Virus record (IMG/VR): IMGVR_UViG_3300002460_002708
Coordinates: 1-28,312 of that record
From: a virus
Reading direction: 5' to 3' (one strand)
DNA: 28,312 nt
This document shows, piece after piece, positions 21,319 through 28,106 of this stretch. Position numbers and translations under genes: made by a program. The notes below the pieces were generated by a model that had not been told where the DNA came from, did no database searches, and saw only the letters and a list, made by a program, of their open reading frames with translations. How positions within the stretch are numbered: position 1 is the first letter of the stretch; every line of letters begins with the position of its first letter.

Positions 21319-23334
21319 TCAAGCACCCTGTGGGCCTACATTACCCATCGCCCCTTCTGGGACTGTTGGGCCTTCTGGTCTTCCTACTGCATTCTGATTT
21401 TGTTGTTCAGTAGCCCTCCCTTTGTTGGGTAGAGATTGTACCAAAAATTGCATATGGGCCTGCAATACTGCTAATGCCAATTGCTTCCGATCTTCTTCTA
21501 GTCGTAAAAACTCAGGGGTTTTAATCCAATCGCTCATGACTCTAAAATATGCCATATGATCTTGATACGGGAGAATTTGTGGTTCTTTCCCTTTTTTGAT
21601 TTCTGTTATGTCCATCCATACTTGGTCATCAGCATTTTCAATTTTTTCAATGATCTCATCAAAATTCCCAAATCTAAAGGCATTAAGGAATGTAGTTGGG
21701 TCAGAAATAATTCTTCTATCCCATAGATCTAGTAATCTTTGCTGTTTCCCACCTTTAAATTCAGGGAACATTGATTCAACTTCAATATGGACGTCAGTAT
21801 GGTGCCTAAAATCAGCATTACTCATCCATTCTGAGCCCACTTTCCCATTATCCCCCAGGATTTGGATCTTTCTTTTTTCATTGTATTCTTGATCCATAAG
21901 CAAAAGTTGTTGGTTGGCGACAACTCTCATTGCACTGGCAAGTTTTCTAATCATGGGGTTTAAAATTTCATCAGATTGTTCTGCTATAATTTGTAAAGCG
22001 ACACCAGCGGTTACGTTTGGAGGAGGAGCAACGCTCGCTTCTCTTTGTCCTGCTACATCCCTGAAATCAGAAATTAATTCTTGCGCCATTTGCACAGCAT
22101 AATTAGGGAGAGCAGCGAGTTGCGCTTGATGGGGTTCAGTCACTGCGGAATTATATTCTACAACTTCTGATTCTTCATCGTTTAAGGCATCTTCTTGTAG
22201 CTGTGCCCCTTTTGGGACCATCCACTTTCCGTTTGCCATAAGGTAGATATTTTTAAGCTTTTTCTGTCTTAATCTATTGTAAGCTCGCTGAATAGAAGTG
22301 AGTCTTTCAATCGTGCTCTGACCCCAAAAATGAAATCCATCAGATCTTTCAGAAAATTTAGCATAAGGATAAATATTATCACCGTAATCATTGGGAAATT
22401 CTCCTAGATAAGCAACTTGGTCTCCTGCAACAACACAAACAACCCCATTCTCATATTGAGAATTTGGTCTCATCCAAAAAATTTTGACCAAAACTTCAGA
22501 ATTAATTGAATCACGAACGCTGTTAGCGGCACTCCCAAGATGAGCAGATATAGGACTAGAAAGCCTACTGATGATTTTTTCATACTCTGTCCTTTCATCC
22601 CCACATGCTTTATCTATTTTATCTTTCAAATGGGGATACATTAATTCTATTTCTGATACACTTTTAAACGATCTCTCAATTAACCATGGTTGGTCTTTAA
22701 TTTCTGTAATATTGTCGTCACCATTTATAATAGAAAAAGATGATAATGGGGTTGATTCTACTTCTCCTAAAAATATTTTCTCAGTTTCAATCCCCTCACT
22801 ATTTGTGAAAATTTCTCCACTCTCAGACTTGGGGACAGTGATAAAATCTCCTGCTAATGGGTTCCATATGGTTCTAATGAAAGAAGATCCAGTAATAAGC
22901 CCCAAAACAATATATTTGTCATAGGTATTTTCGAGATCAATTTTTCTCCACAAATAAACCAATGATTTATCTGCTGATTTGGCTGCGTTTTTATCAATTT
23001 CATCGTTCCCATTTGGAATAACTCGTGGAGCAGGTCTATTTTTGGTTAATTTGGCATGACGAGATTCGATGAAAGAGCCAATTCTATTAATCGTGAGGGG
23101 TCTGGTCCCATCACTAGGGATAGTTATTTGATTGGTACGATAATTAAATAAAAGATTCTGGTAACCAAGGTAATAAGACAGGTTGACTGTCCACTGAAAT
23201 TCGTATTTAAGCCTTCTTTGGATGCCATCGTCATGGAGGCGATTAACATACATCCCCCATTCTTCTTTGGTTTTAGGAAGATCCCCCTGGCGTATTTTTT
23301 TAGGGACTTTAACTTGTTTCTTTTTGTCTAACAC
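21319..23334 (-). CDS. portal protein
   Basis: A 671-residue protein starting at GTG (23334) with AGGA six bases upstream. It resembles podovirus (P22-type) portals. N-terminal LPKTKEEWGMYVNRLHDDGIQ is followed by WTVNLSYYLGYQN, then PLTINRIGSFIESRHAKLTKNRPAPRVIP, and LVYLWRKIDLENTYDKYIVLGLITGSSFIRTIW. A central segment has FHFWGQSTIERLTSIQRAYNRLRQKKLKN, then GVALQIIAEQSDEILNPMIRKLASAM. The C-terminal tail is Gln/Pro/Gly-rich. It forms the ring through which DNA enters and leaves. It lies between terminase and scaffold, as expected. Confidence 0.85.
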   Translation of the reverse strand: MLDKKKQVKVPKKIRQGDLPKTKEEWGMYVNRLHDDGIQRRLKYEFQWTVNLSYYLGYQNLLFNYRTNQITIPSDGTRPLTINRIGSFIESRHAKLTKNRPAPRVIPNGNDEIDKNAAKSADKSLVYLWRKIDLENTYDKYIVLGLITGSSFIRTIWNPLAGDFITVPKSESGEIFTNSEGIETEKIFLGEVESTPLSSFSIINGDDNITEIKDQPWLIERSFKSVSEIELMYPHLKDKIDKACGDERTEYEKIISRLSSPISAHLGSAANSVRDSINSEVLVKIFWMRPNSQYENGVVCVVAGDQVAYLGEFPNDYGDNIYPYAKFSERSDGFHFWGQSTIERLTSIQRAYNRLRQKKLKNIYLMANGKWMVPKGAQLQEDALNDEESEVVEYNSAVTEPHQAQLAALPNYAVQMAQELISDFRDVAGQREASVAPPPNVTAGVALQIIAEQSDEILNPMIRKLASAMRVVANQQLLLMDQEYNEKRKIQILGDNGKVGSEWMSNADFRHHTDVHIEVESMFPEFKGGKQQRLLDLWDRRIISDPTTFLNAFRFGNFDEIIEKIENADDQVWMDITEIKKGKEPQILPYQDHMAYFRVMSDWIKTPEFLRLEEDRKQLALAVLQAHMQFLVQSLPNKGRATEQQNQNAVGRPEGPTVPEGAMGNVGPQGA

Positions 23335-23357
23335 TATTCATCCTTGAATAATTGTTA

Positions 23358-23549
23358 TTATAATGGAAATTCTTCTTTTATGGAAGGAAGCTTGCTTTTA
23401 AGTGACTTATTCTCAAGCTCAGCGAGAGCATATTCCTGATAATTCCTGGACATTAATCTATTAATTAAGTCCTTAGTTAAAATATAATTCTTAATTTCAA
23501 TAAAAACAATAAGACACAGCAAAAAAATAATAACAATAAGTGTTTCCAT
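23358..23549 (-). CDS. small single-TM protein between terminase and portal
   Basis: A 63-residue protein with a hydrophobic helix at about residues 3-18 (TLIVIIFLLCLIVFIE), then a charged helical tail (LINRLMSRNYQEYALAELEN). It starts in a TAATG overlap with the large terminase gene. Small membrane proteins are sometimes coded between packaging genes, but I do not recognise this one. It could be a holin-like, superinfection-exclusion or membrane-tethering protein. The coupled start supports that it is a real gene. Confidence 0.55.
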   Translation of the reverse strand: METLIVIIFLLCLIVFIEIKNYILTKDLINRLMSRNYQEYALAELENKSLKSKLPSIKEEFPL

Positions 23550-25030
23550 TAAATATCTCCATAAACACGTTTAATTTTTCTTTTTTTATCATAATTTTTT
23601 AAATCTTTCCAAACCCTCATTTCATTTTGAGTCAATCCCTTGTCATAAACAACTTGTAGTGAACTATCTGGCCTCATGTCACTAGGGAAAACGATATCTA
23701 CTTGGCTTTTAAGGGCATCTAATAAATCATCATGCTGGAGATTGGGATGAGTTGTAATCTGATGGTATAACTCAGTGTGCTCTTTCTTGATAAAAATCCT
23801 GCCTTCATGGAAAATTGGCTGTAAAGATCTAATCCTTGTACCTTTTGATATCCGAGTATTAGTCGTTACTTCTTTCAATGGGAAATAAAAGTCTCTTTTT
23901 TCCATTTCCTCAAAGAGTGAATGCTTCAAAAATTTTTCTAGAGCAAATTTTTCCATCGCAACACACATCATGGGTGAATATTTATTAACAAGATCAAAAA
24001 TGAGTACAATAAGTTCTGAAGGCTCACATCTTTTTTGTATGGCCTCACAGATATACCATTTCCCATCATAGTCAACTCCATTAACTATGATTCCTGAAAA
24101 ATCTGCACGGGATTTCATTGATATTGCAGGATCTAATGTCAAAAAATAGATAAGTCCTTTTGGTATTTCTTCAAAAAATTTGACTTCGAGGGCCTTAAAG
24201 GTGCACATATCCGACGAAACTGCTCTGTTGAGGTATTGGCAGTTGAAAATATATTCGCCCTGCGTCTTACGCATCTGCTCTAAAAAATCTTTGGTTAAAA
24301 CTTCTGGCATTAAAAGTTTTCCACTATCATCTTGTGCTTGTCTTACAAACGAATCAACGTTGTCAAATTCTGGGCCATCAGGGTCTAATAACCATGAATA
24401 GAGTTCATAAAATCCCCAACGAGTCCCAATAACTATGATTTCTCCATCAGGCTCTAAAATAGAAAGAAGAAGCTTGTAGTATTCAATTGTTTTTTCAACT
24501 TGCTCAGGAGAGTTGATGTTGTTCCGACTTACTACGTCATCTAAAATAATGTAATCAAAATGTAGTCCTACTATAGTACCTTTCTCTAAAGAAGATGCCA
24601 TAATCGTAGGCTCTTTTTTAACTTGGTTTCTAGTAGAGACGATGAATTCACCTTCTTTCCATGTATTGTTCTTGTTTACCCAATCTCCAAAAATAGTCCT
24701 AAATTTTACATTCTCCTCAAAATGGGTTTTTATCTCTTTGGCAAAACGAATGGCATTTCTTTGAGTTTCAGAAGCAATAAGGACCCTTAGATTGGGATTT
24801 TTGGTTATCTTATGGAGGGTTTTCCCTACTGTCACTACGGACGATTTGTATGAACCTCTAGGCATTAAGATTAGTTTGGTTCTCTTTTTTGACTTTTCTA
24901 TGAAATTTAAAAGATCCCGATGAGGGTTGGGATGTAATTTATTATAATTTAAAACATTTTTAATAAAATAATAAGAATCATTTCTCGATTTATCTTTTAG
25001 CCTTTCTACCTGGTTTTGGTAATCACTCAT
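23549..25030 (-). CDS. terL: terminase large subunit
   Basis: A 493-residue DNA-packaging motor. The ATPase part shows MPRGSYKSS at 56-64 (Walker A variant), IILDD at 161-165 (Walker B with catalytic acid region), and VIGTRW at 200-205. The nuclease part has LTLDPAIS (first Asp at 300), an acid around VAMEKF, and QHDDLLDA at 432-439. Length and motif order are normal for phage terminases. It overlaps the small-subunit gene by eight bases, and its stop is joined to the next gene by TAATG. Identification is firm. Confidence 0.93.
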   Translation of the reverse strand: MSDYQNQVERLKDKSRNDSYYFIKNVLNYNKLHPNPHRDLLNFIEKSKKRTKLILMPRGSYKSSVVTVGKTLHKITKNPNLRVLIASETQRNAIRFAKEIKTHFEENVKFRTIFGDWVNKNNTWKEGEFIVSTRNQVKKEPTIMASSLEKGTIVGLHFDYIILDDVVSRNNINSPEQVEKTIEYYKLLLSILEPDGEIIVIGTRWGFYELYSWLLDPDGPEFDNVDSFVRQAQDDSGKLLMPEVLTKDFLEQMRKTQGEYIFNCQYLNRAVSSDMCTFKALEVKFFEEIPKGLIYFLTLDPAISMKSRADFSGIIVNGVDYDGKWYICEAIQKRCEPSELIVLIFDLVNKYSPMMCVAMEKFALEKFLKHSLFEEMEKRDFYFPLKEVTTNTRISKGTRIRSLQPIFHEGRIFIKKEHTELYHQITTHPNLQHDDLLDALKSQVDIVFPSDMRPDSSLQVVYDKGLTQNEMRVWKDLKNYDKKRKIKRVYGDI

Positions 25031-25487
25031 CTTTGAATAATTCGGTTAATTTTTTTGCCTTCTCAAGCTCACTATCACCAGACCCCTTATCACTGAAAAT
25101 ATCAATGATGGTTTTAATAGCAGCAAGCTTTGTCTTGTAATCTACTACAGAATACACAGTCCCCTTTTTATCAACCTTTTGCTCTTGAGCACTAAGGCAT
25201 TCCTTTAAATGAGAAGCAATTGTAGCAAAACTTATCCCTTCATCTTTTAAAGATTCTTTTAAATCTTTATTAGGAATAGTGATGCTATCCTTCTTCTCTT
25301 TTGAAATACCAGACTCAGAAATGGCCCTCTCTAAGTTCCCATGTTCAATAAGCTTTTTTATAAGCTGCCTTTGATAAGGCTCTCTATTATTAAATTTATC
25401 AAAATTTTCTTGTACTAATATCTCATTAGCAAAAGGAGCACGAGCAAATAAAATAGGTTTTGGGTTATCCTCTTCTTCATGCTGCAT
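25023..25487 (-). CDS. terS: terminase small subunit
   Basis: A 154-residue protein from the ATG at 25487, preceded by AAAGGAG at six bases. A start at 25535 would add 16 residues but overlap the dehydrogenase gene by 59 bases and has no ribosome site. LIKKLIEHGNLERAISESGI is a helix-turn-helix-like DNA-binding region. The following helices and YSVVDYKTKLAAIKTIIDIF near the end match small terminase subunits that recognise viral DNA and dock on the large subunit. It directly precedes terL, which supports the call. Confidence 0.7.
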   Translation of the reverse strand: MQHEEEDNPKPILFARAPFANEILVQENFDKFNNREPYQRQLIKKLIEHGNLERAISESGISKEKKDSITIPNKDLKESLKDEGISFATIASHLKECLSAQEQKVDKKGTVYSVVDYKTKLAAIKTIIDIFSDKGSGDSELEKAKKLTELFKDE

Positions 25488-26277
25488 CGGCCACTCCTTT
25501 AGCGAGAGAATGTCTTCTCTTTTTATTAGACTCAAACGCAGCTCTTAAAGTAGGGATTTCTAAATCTTCAGTCACAGATAATAATGCTCCAAAGTCTTTA
25601 GGAAAACACGTCCCCCCAAACCCAAACTCTCCATCTGGCCCAGGGACTTGAGTATGTTTTAAATTAAGCCATCCAGTAATAGAAGAAACTTCCTTTATCA
25701 ATTTAGAATAATCAACTTCAAATTTTTGGCAAACAGAATGCAATTCATTAAGAACAGAAATTTTTGAAGCAAAATAAACGTTGTGCATATATTTAATCAT
25801 TTCTGCTTCCACTGGTAGTAAAATTTTAATATTGCAATCAAAAAGTGTGTGATAAAGCTTAATGACTTTACTGATATCTATTTTATACCCACTGCCAATA
25901 ATAACATCCTTTTGCTTAAGAAGATCACTCTCAGCGGTTTTGTGAGATAGGAATTCTGGGTTATTTATAATTGTTAACCCTATAAATTCTCTTGATAATG
26001 AATCAGTAGTCCCAGGAAGAATTGTACTCTTGATAACAACAATCCCTTTATAATTCATATCTTTTAAGCTTTTAAGAGTAGAAGTGATTGCTACTAAGGA
26101 TTGCTTCCCATTAACCGTGGGAGTGGGTAAACAAAGAAAACATATATCAGTTTTTTTTATGTCATTAATACTTGACCTTTCTTTAATATCATAACCGATA
26201 GTAGAAAATTTTCTGGAAAAAACTTTGAATAGAGCTCTCCCGACAACTCCCCTATGGCCCATTATCCCGATTTTCAT
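25477..26277 (-). CDS. short UDP-sugar 6-dehydrogenase-like protein
   Basis: A 266-residue protein of the UDP-glucose/GDP-mannose dehydrogenase family, which oxidises a nucleotide sugar C6 to a carboxylate with NAD. Motifs: GHRGVVG at 7-13 (NAD site), CLPTPT at 49-54, STILPGTT at 84-91, NPEFL at 106-110, AEMIKYMHNVYFASKISVLNE at 158-178 (catalytic Lys162 and Asn166) and FGFGGTCFPKD with Cys224. Full family members have about 390-440 residues. Here the C-terminal UDP-binding domain is absent and the frame ends soon after the catalytic cysteine. Similar short forms may work as a core or use another partner. It sits before terS with an 11-base overlap, apart from the sugar cassette, and may modify the same or another sugar. 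Confidence 0.8.
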   Translation of the reverse strand: MKIGIMGHRGVVGRALFKVFSRKFSTIGYDIKERSSINDIKKTDICFLCLPTPTVNGKQSLVAITSTLKSLKDMNYKGIVVIKSTILPGTTDSLSREFIGLTIINNPEFLSHKTAESDLLKQKDVIIGSGYKIDISKVIKLYHTLFDCNIKILLPVEAEMIKYMHNVYFASKISVLNELHSVCQKFEVDYSKLIKEVSSITGWLNLKHTQVPGPDGEFGFGGTCFPKDFGALLSVTEDLEIPTLRAAFESNKKRRHSLAKGVADAA

Positions 26278-26491
26278 TTTTTAATCCTTTTATAAGTTTG
26301 ATATTGGATCTGATTGTTTCTTTTTCTCTTTGTTTAAAAAATGCTTTCATAAAAGGCGAGAGTCTTGTTAGGTGATTTTGTCTATGGATAGCATGTGTTC
26401 CTAATTCTGATTGCATCTGGGCATGTTTATATTTTAACAAAATATTTTGTGACCTTTGCCACCAAGAATGACGAACTTTGTCAAGTTTCAT
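26252..26491 (-). CDS. hypothetical basic protein, about 79 aa
   Basis: A small, strongly basic, helix-prone protein (KVRHSWWQRSQNILLKYKHAQMQ; later FFKQREKETIRSNIKLIKG). The ATG at 26491 gives an 11-base overlap with the preceding gene, similar to other junctions here. An ATG at 26515 is also in frame and would give 87 residues but has no ribosome site. No domain is recognised. Its place before the dehydrogenase and terminases may hint at packaging or membrane work, but that is weak. Confidence 0.5.
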   Translation of the reverse strand: MKLDKVRHSWWQRSQNILLKYKHAQMQSELGTHAIHRQNHLTRLSPFMKAFFKQREKETIRSNIKLIKGLKNENRDNGP

Positions 26492-26690
26492 CTTTCTTTT
26501 GATCTTTTCCAGCATTTATTTTTTTTATTTGTTCTAGGAGAAATTCGTCTTGAATTTTTTTATAAAGAGATTCTCTATAAGATGACCATGCCTTTTTGAT
26601 TATCCAAGTGAATTGGTAAATATCTACGATCGATCCTAAAAGAAGGATTATAACACCGACTCTCTCCCATCCTTGGAGGTTTTCCCACAT
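26481..26690 (-). CDS. small single-TM protein, 69 aa
   Basis: A 69-residue protein with one hydrophobic helix at about residues 10-30 (RVGVIILLLGSIVDIYQFTW). A charged amphipathic C-terminal half follows (SYRESLYKKIQDEFLLEQIKK). It starts four bases after the regulator gene with GAGAG upstream. I do not recognise it; holin-like or membrane-signalling roles are both possible. It is distinct from the other two single-TM proteins in this window. Confidence 0.55.
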   Translation of the reverse strand: MWENLQGWERVGVIILLLGSIVDIYQFTWIIKKAWSSYRESLYKKIQDEFLLEQIKKINAGKDQKKDET

Positions 26691-26693
26691 TAA

Positions 26694-26963
26694 TCAACTC
26701 TCGTAATATTTCTTTCTAATATCCCTTGATCCATTTTTAATTTCAAAGTACTGCCTAATGGCATTAAAGTGCAAACCTATTTGTCTCGACGCAGCATGGG
26801 TATTACCGTCATTTAATTCAAGGGCATAAATGTATGTCTCAGTTCTAAGAGCTTGGACAACATCTTTCCATTTGTTGCCACGCATACAAGTTCTTTTAGC
26901 GAGCTGTTTTATTAGCCTTTTAGTATCCACATCAAATTCTTCTAGTTCGGTGTTCTTTGTCAT
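26694..26963 (-). CDS. Fis-type helix-turn-helix DNA-binding protein
   Basis: An 89-residue protein, first in the leftward late block. Residues 45-74 (YIYALELNDGNTHAASRQIGLHFNAIRQYFE region) follow the Fis-type pattern 'ALexnxGNxxxAAxxLGIxxxxLxxxx', a helix-turn-helix. The first half is charged and helical and may mediate dimerisation. The gene lies next to a candidate promoter and the repeat-rich intergenic region, so it could control late transcription or nearby early genes. The predicted transcript would start only about five bases before the ATG and no ribosome site is visible, so it may be translated leaderless. The domain call is fairly good; the regulatory target is inference. Confidence 0.65.
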   Translation of the reverse strand: MTKNTELEEFDVDTKRLIKQLAKRTCMRGNKWKDVVQALRTETYIYALELNDGNTHAASRQIGLHFNAIRQYFEIKNGSRDIRKKYYES

Positions 26964-26974
26964 AAATATTTATA

Positions 26975-27003
26975 ATTATTGTCGGATAAGAAAGAAGAGT
27001 CAA
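26975..27003 (-). promoter_or_regulatory. candidate late-block promoter with A-tract
   Basis: On the minus strand TTGACT (27003-26998), a 17-base spacer and AATAAT (26980-26975) match sigma-70 spacing well. A run of nine or more A residues directly upstream of the -35 could act as an UP element. It faces the regulator gene at 26963. Confidence 0.5.
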
Positions 27004-27036
27004 TTTTTTTTTGGGAAAATTTATGAGGTGGTTAAT

Positions 27037-27072
27037 ATGAATAAGAAAGACCCAGGGCACAACCCGGGGTAA
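27037..27072 (+). CDS. possible 11-aa leader peptide
   Basis: GAGGTGG at 27025-27031 sits five bases before an ATG that opens MNKKDPGHNPG and then a TAA. It has an excellent ribosome site for so short a frame. No stem-loop typical of attenuation follows convincingly. It could be a leader peptide, the relic of a longer gene, or chance. Confidence 0.25.
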   Translation: MNKKDPGHNPG

Positions 27073-27175
27073 ATGCTGTAAGTTATTGATTTTAAAGGGG
27101 CTTGTGTGGTGTACCAGTGGTCACAACAAAAGGTATCTAATGTTGTGGGTCTAATAAAATCAACTACTTACGAAT

Positions 27176-27193
27176 GTGTCAAAACTTTGACAC
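27176..27193. promoter_or_regulatory. perfect palindromic operator-like site
   Basis: GTGTCAAAACTTTGACAC has two perfect 8-base arms around a 2-base centre, as for a dimeric repressor site. Its right half contains TTGACA (27187-27192), which has a TATTGG 17 bases downstream (27210-27215). A protein bound here could block a rightward promoter. Confidence 0.55.
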
Positions 27194-27224
27194 TTCTTTG
27201 GGGGACTCATATTGGCACAATTGT

Positions 27225-27346
27225 AGTACCATATAATACTATGCACAATAAGTTTTTGCTTATATTAGTATAAACACAGGACTGTGTAACTCTACGCAAT
27301 AATGTTCACTTATATTAGTACAAATATAGTACTATATAATGCTGTG
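27225..27346. repeat. degenerate tandem repeat, about 50 bp period
   Basis: Copies begin at 27225, 27278 and 27328 (the last is partial). The word CTTATATTAGTA is identical at 27259-27270 and 27309-27320, exactly 50 bases apart. The copy starts at 27225 and 27328 (AGTACYATATAATRCTRTG) agree at 16 of 19 bases. Each of these contains TATAAT. Indels of a few bases distinguish copies. Confidence 0.6.
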
Positions 27347-27455
27347 TTTGATTGTATCCTTTTTTCTCCATCTACCAATTTTCAGTTTTAGTAAACCAGA
27401 CAAATTTCTACATTTGTAATTATTACATACCAGTTTAAAAGAGAACATTTTAATG

Positions 27456-27483
27456 TTGACATGATCTTTATATATGCTAATAT
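27456..27483 (+). promoter_or_regulatory. strong rightward promoter (extended -10)
   Basis: TTGACA at 27456-27461, a 16-base spacer and TAATAT at 27478-27483, with TGC just before the -10 (extended -10 type). Transcription would begin near 27490 and lead into the gene at 27532. An ACATT-TT-AATGT inverted repeat (27446-27457) touches the -35. This is the best promoter match in the window. Confidence 0.7.
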
Positions 27484-27531
27484 GAATATATAAAGACTTG
27501 CAATTAAGCAAGATGAAAAGGAGTTATTTTT

Positions 27532-27741
27532 ATGATTAATCATAACGCTGATAAAATAAACAAAGCTTTAGGTTGTGAGATTTTTAATGTTTCAAATATT
27601 AAAAGACTTGAAATTGTTAAACGCTCTAAAAAGTATATTAAAGAAAATTTACTTGATGACCTTCTTGGTTATGACTGTAAAGGTACACCTAGGCTTTCAA
27701 AGTTTGTAAAAGAAATATTATTTGAGAGAGGTATAAAATGA
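27532..27741 (+). CDS. hypothetical early protein, 69 aa
   Basis: A 69-residue, Lys-rich, helical protein (start MINHNADKINKALGCEIFNV; later IKRLEIVKRSKKYIKENLL). It has AAGGAG eight bases before the ATG and lies about 40 bases after a strong promoter. Its stop overlaps the next ATG (ATGA). I recognise no domain. A small basic protein at the head of a rightward block would suit an early regulatory or host-takeover role, but that is from position only. Confidence 0.65.
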   Translation: MINHNADKINKALGCEIFNVSNIKRLEIVKRSKKYIKENLLDDLLGYDCKGTPRLSKFVKEILFERGIK

Positions 27742-28103
27742 GCAACTACGACAAAGATCTAATTAAACAGTTCGGTAACACTTTAAGACTTGTAAGACAT
27801 GACACTTCTCCCACTGGTTATCCAGCTTATATTCAATGTCAGCTAGGTAAAAAACCAAAAGATATGGGAATGACGGCAATGGATTACTCTAATTTTATTT
27901 ATCGCAATTTTGTTCAAAGTTTTGTATCTACTCCAGAATATTTAGGCAGAGGCAAGACTACCAGTATTAGAATATTTTTAAAGTGGGAAGATATAGAACC
28001 TATGCGCTTAAATATCTTAAAATATTTTGGAAAAGAAAGAATGATAAAAGTTGAAAAATATCTACCATTTGAATTTCAAAGCATACCTTTGGGCCTAGAG
28101 TGA
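27738..28103 (+). CDS. hypothetical early protein, 121 aa
   Basis: A 121-residue protein beginning MSNYDKDLIKQFGNTLRLVRHD. It contains an aromatic-rich middle (MTAMDYSNFIYRNFVQSFV) and ends near VEKYLPFEFQSIPLGLE. No known motif is visible. It is translated with the preceding gene through an ATGA overlap and leads closely to the next frame, so all three likely form one early operon. Confidence 0.65.
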   Translation: MSNYDKDLIKQFGNTLRLVRHDTSPTGYPAYIQCQLGKKPKDMGMTAMDYSNFIYRNFVQSFVSTPEYLGRGKTTSIRIFLKWEDIEPMRLNILKYFGKERMIKVEKYLPFEFQSIPLGLE

Positions 28104-28106
28104 GCG

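Larger units (their letters stand above)
26964..27531. other. 568-base divergent regulatory region
   Basis: This is the only long gene-free stretch. It holds a leftward promoter on its left, a rightward promoter on its right, and between them an 18-bp palindrome, tandem repeats of about 50 bp, and six copies of CACAA or its complement TTGTG (27058, 27102, 27122, 27143, 27216 and 27244). A weak hairpin-forming stretch TTGTG ... TGGTGTACCA ... CACAA lies at 27102-27126. I see no tRNA, no CRISPR and no long ORF. It looks like a control region and possibly a replication origin, but the latter is only a thought. Confidence 0.6.

Noticed and set aside
22571-22924. Plus-strand open frame of 117 codons opposite the portal gene
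   Set aside because: It is an antisense shadow with low-complexity Ser/Ile composition, no ribosome site and no domain. The portal gene on the other strand explains it.
25488-25535. Longer start of the small terminase subunit
   Set aside because: It would lie fully inside the dehydrogenase gene and lacks a ribosome site, while the ATG at 25487 has AAAGGAG at six bases.
26830-27072. Plus-strand 80-codon frame spanning the regulator gene and its promoter
   Set aside because: It runs antisense to the Fis-like gene and through its promoter. Only the last 11 codons have a real ribosome site, listed separately with low confidence.
27040-27130. Possible tRNA or structured RNA in the GC-richer patch
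   Set aside because: CCCAGGG and CCCGGGG words can pair, but no cloverleaf, anticodon arm or T-arm sequence could be fitted.
27225-27346. CRISPR-like array
   Set aside because: The repeats are long, degenerate, tandem without distinct unique spacers, and number fewer than three, so they are not a CRISPR array.
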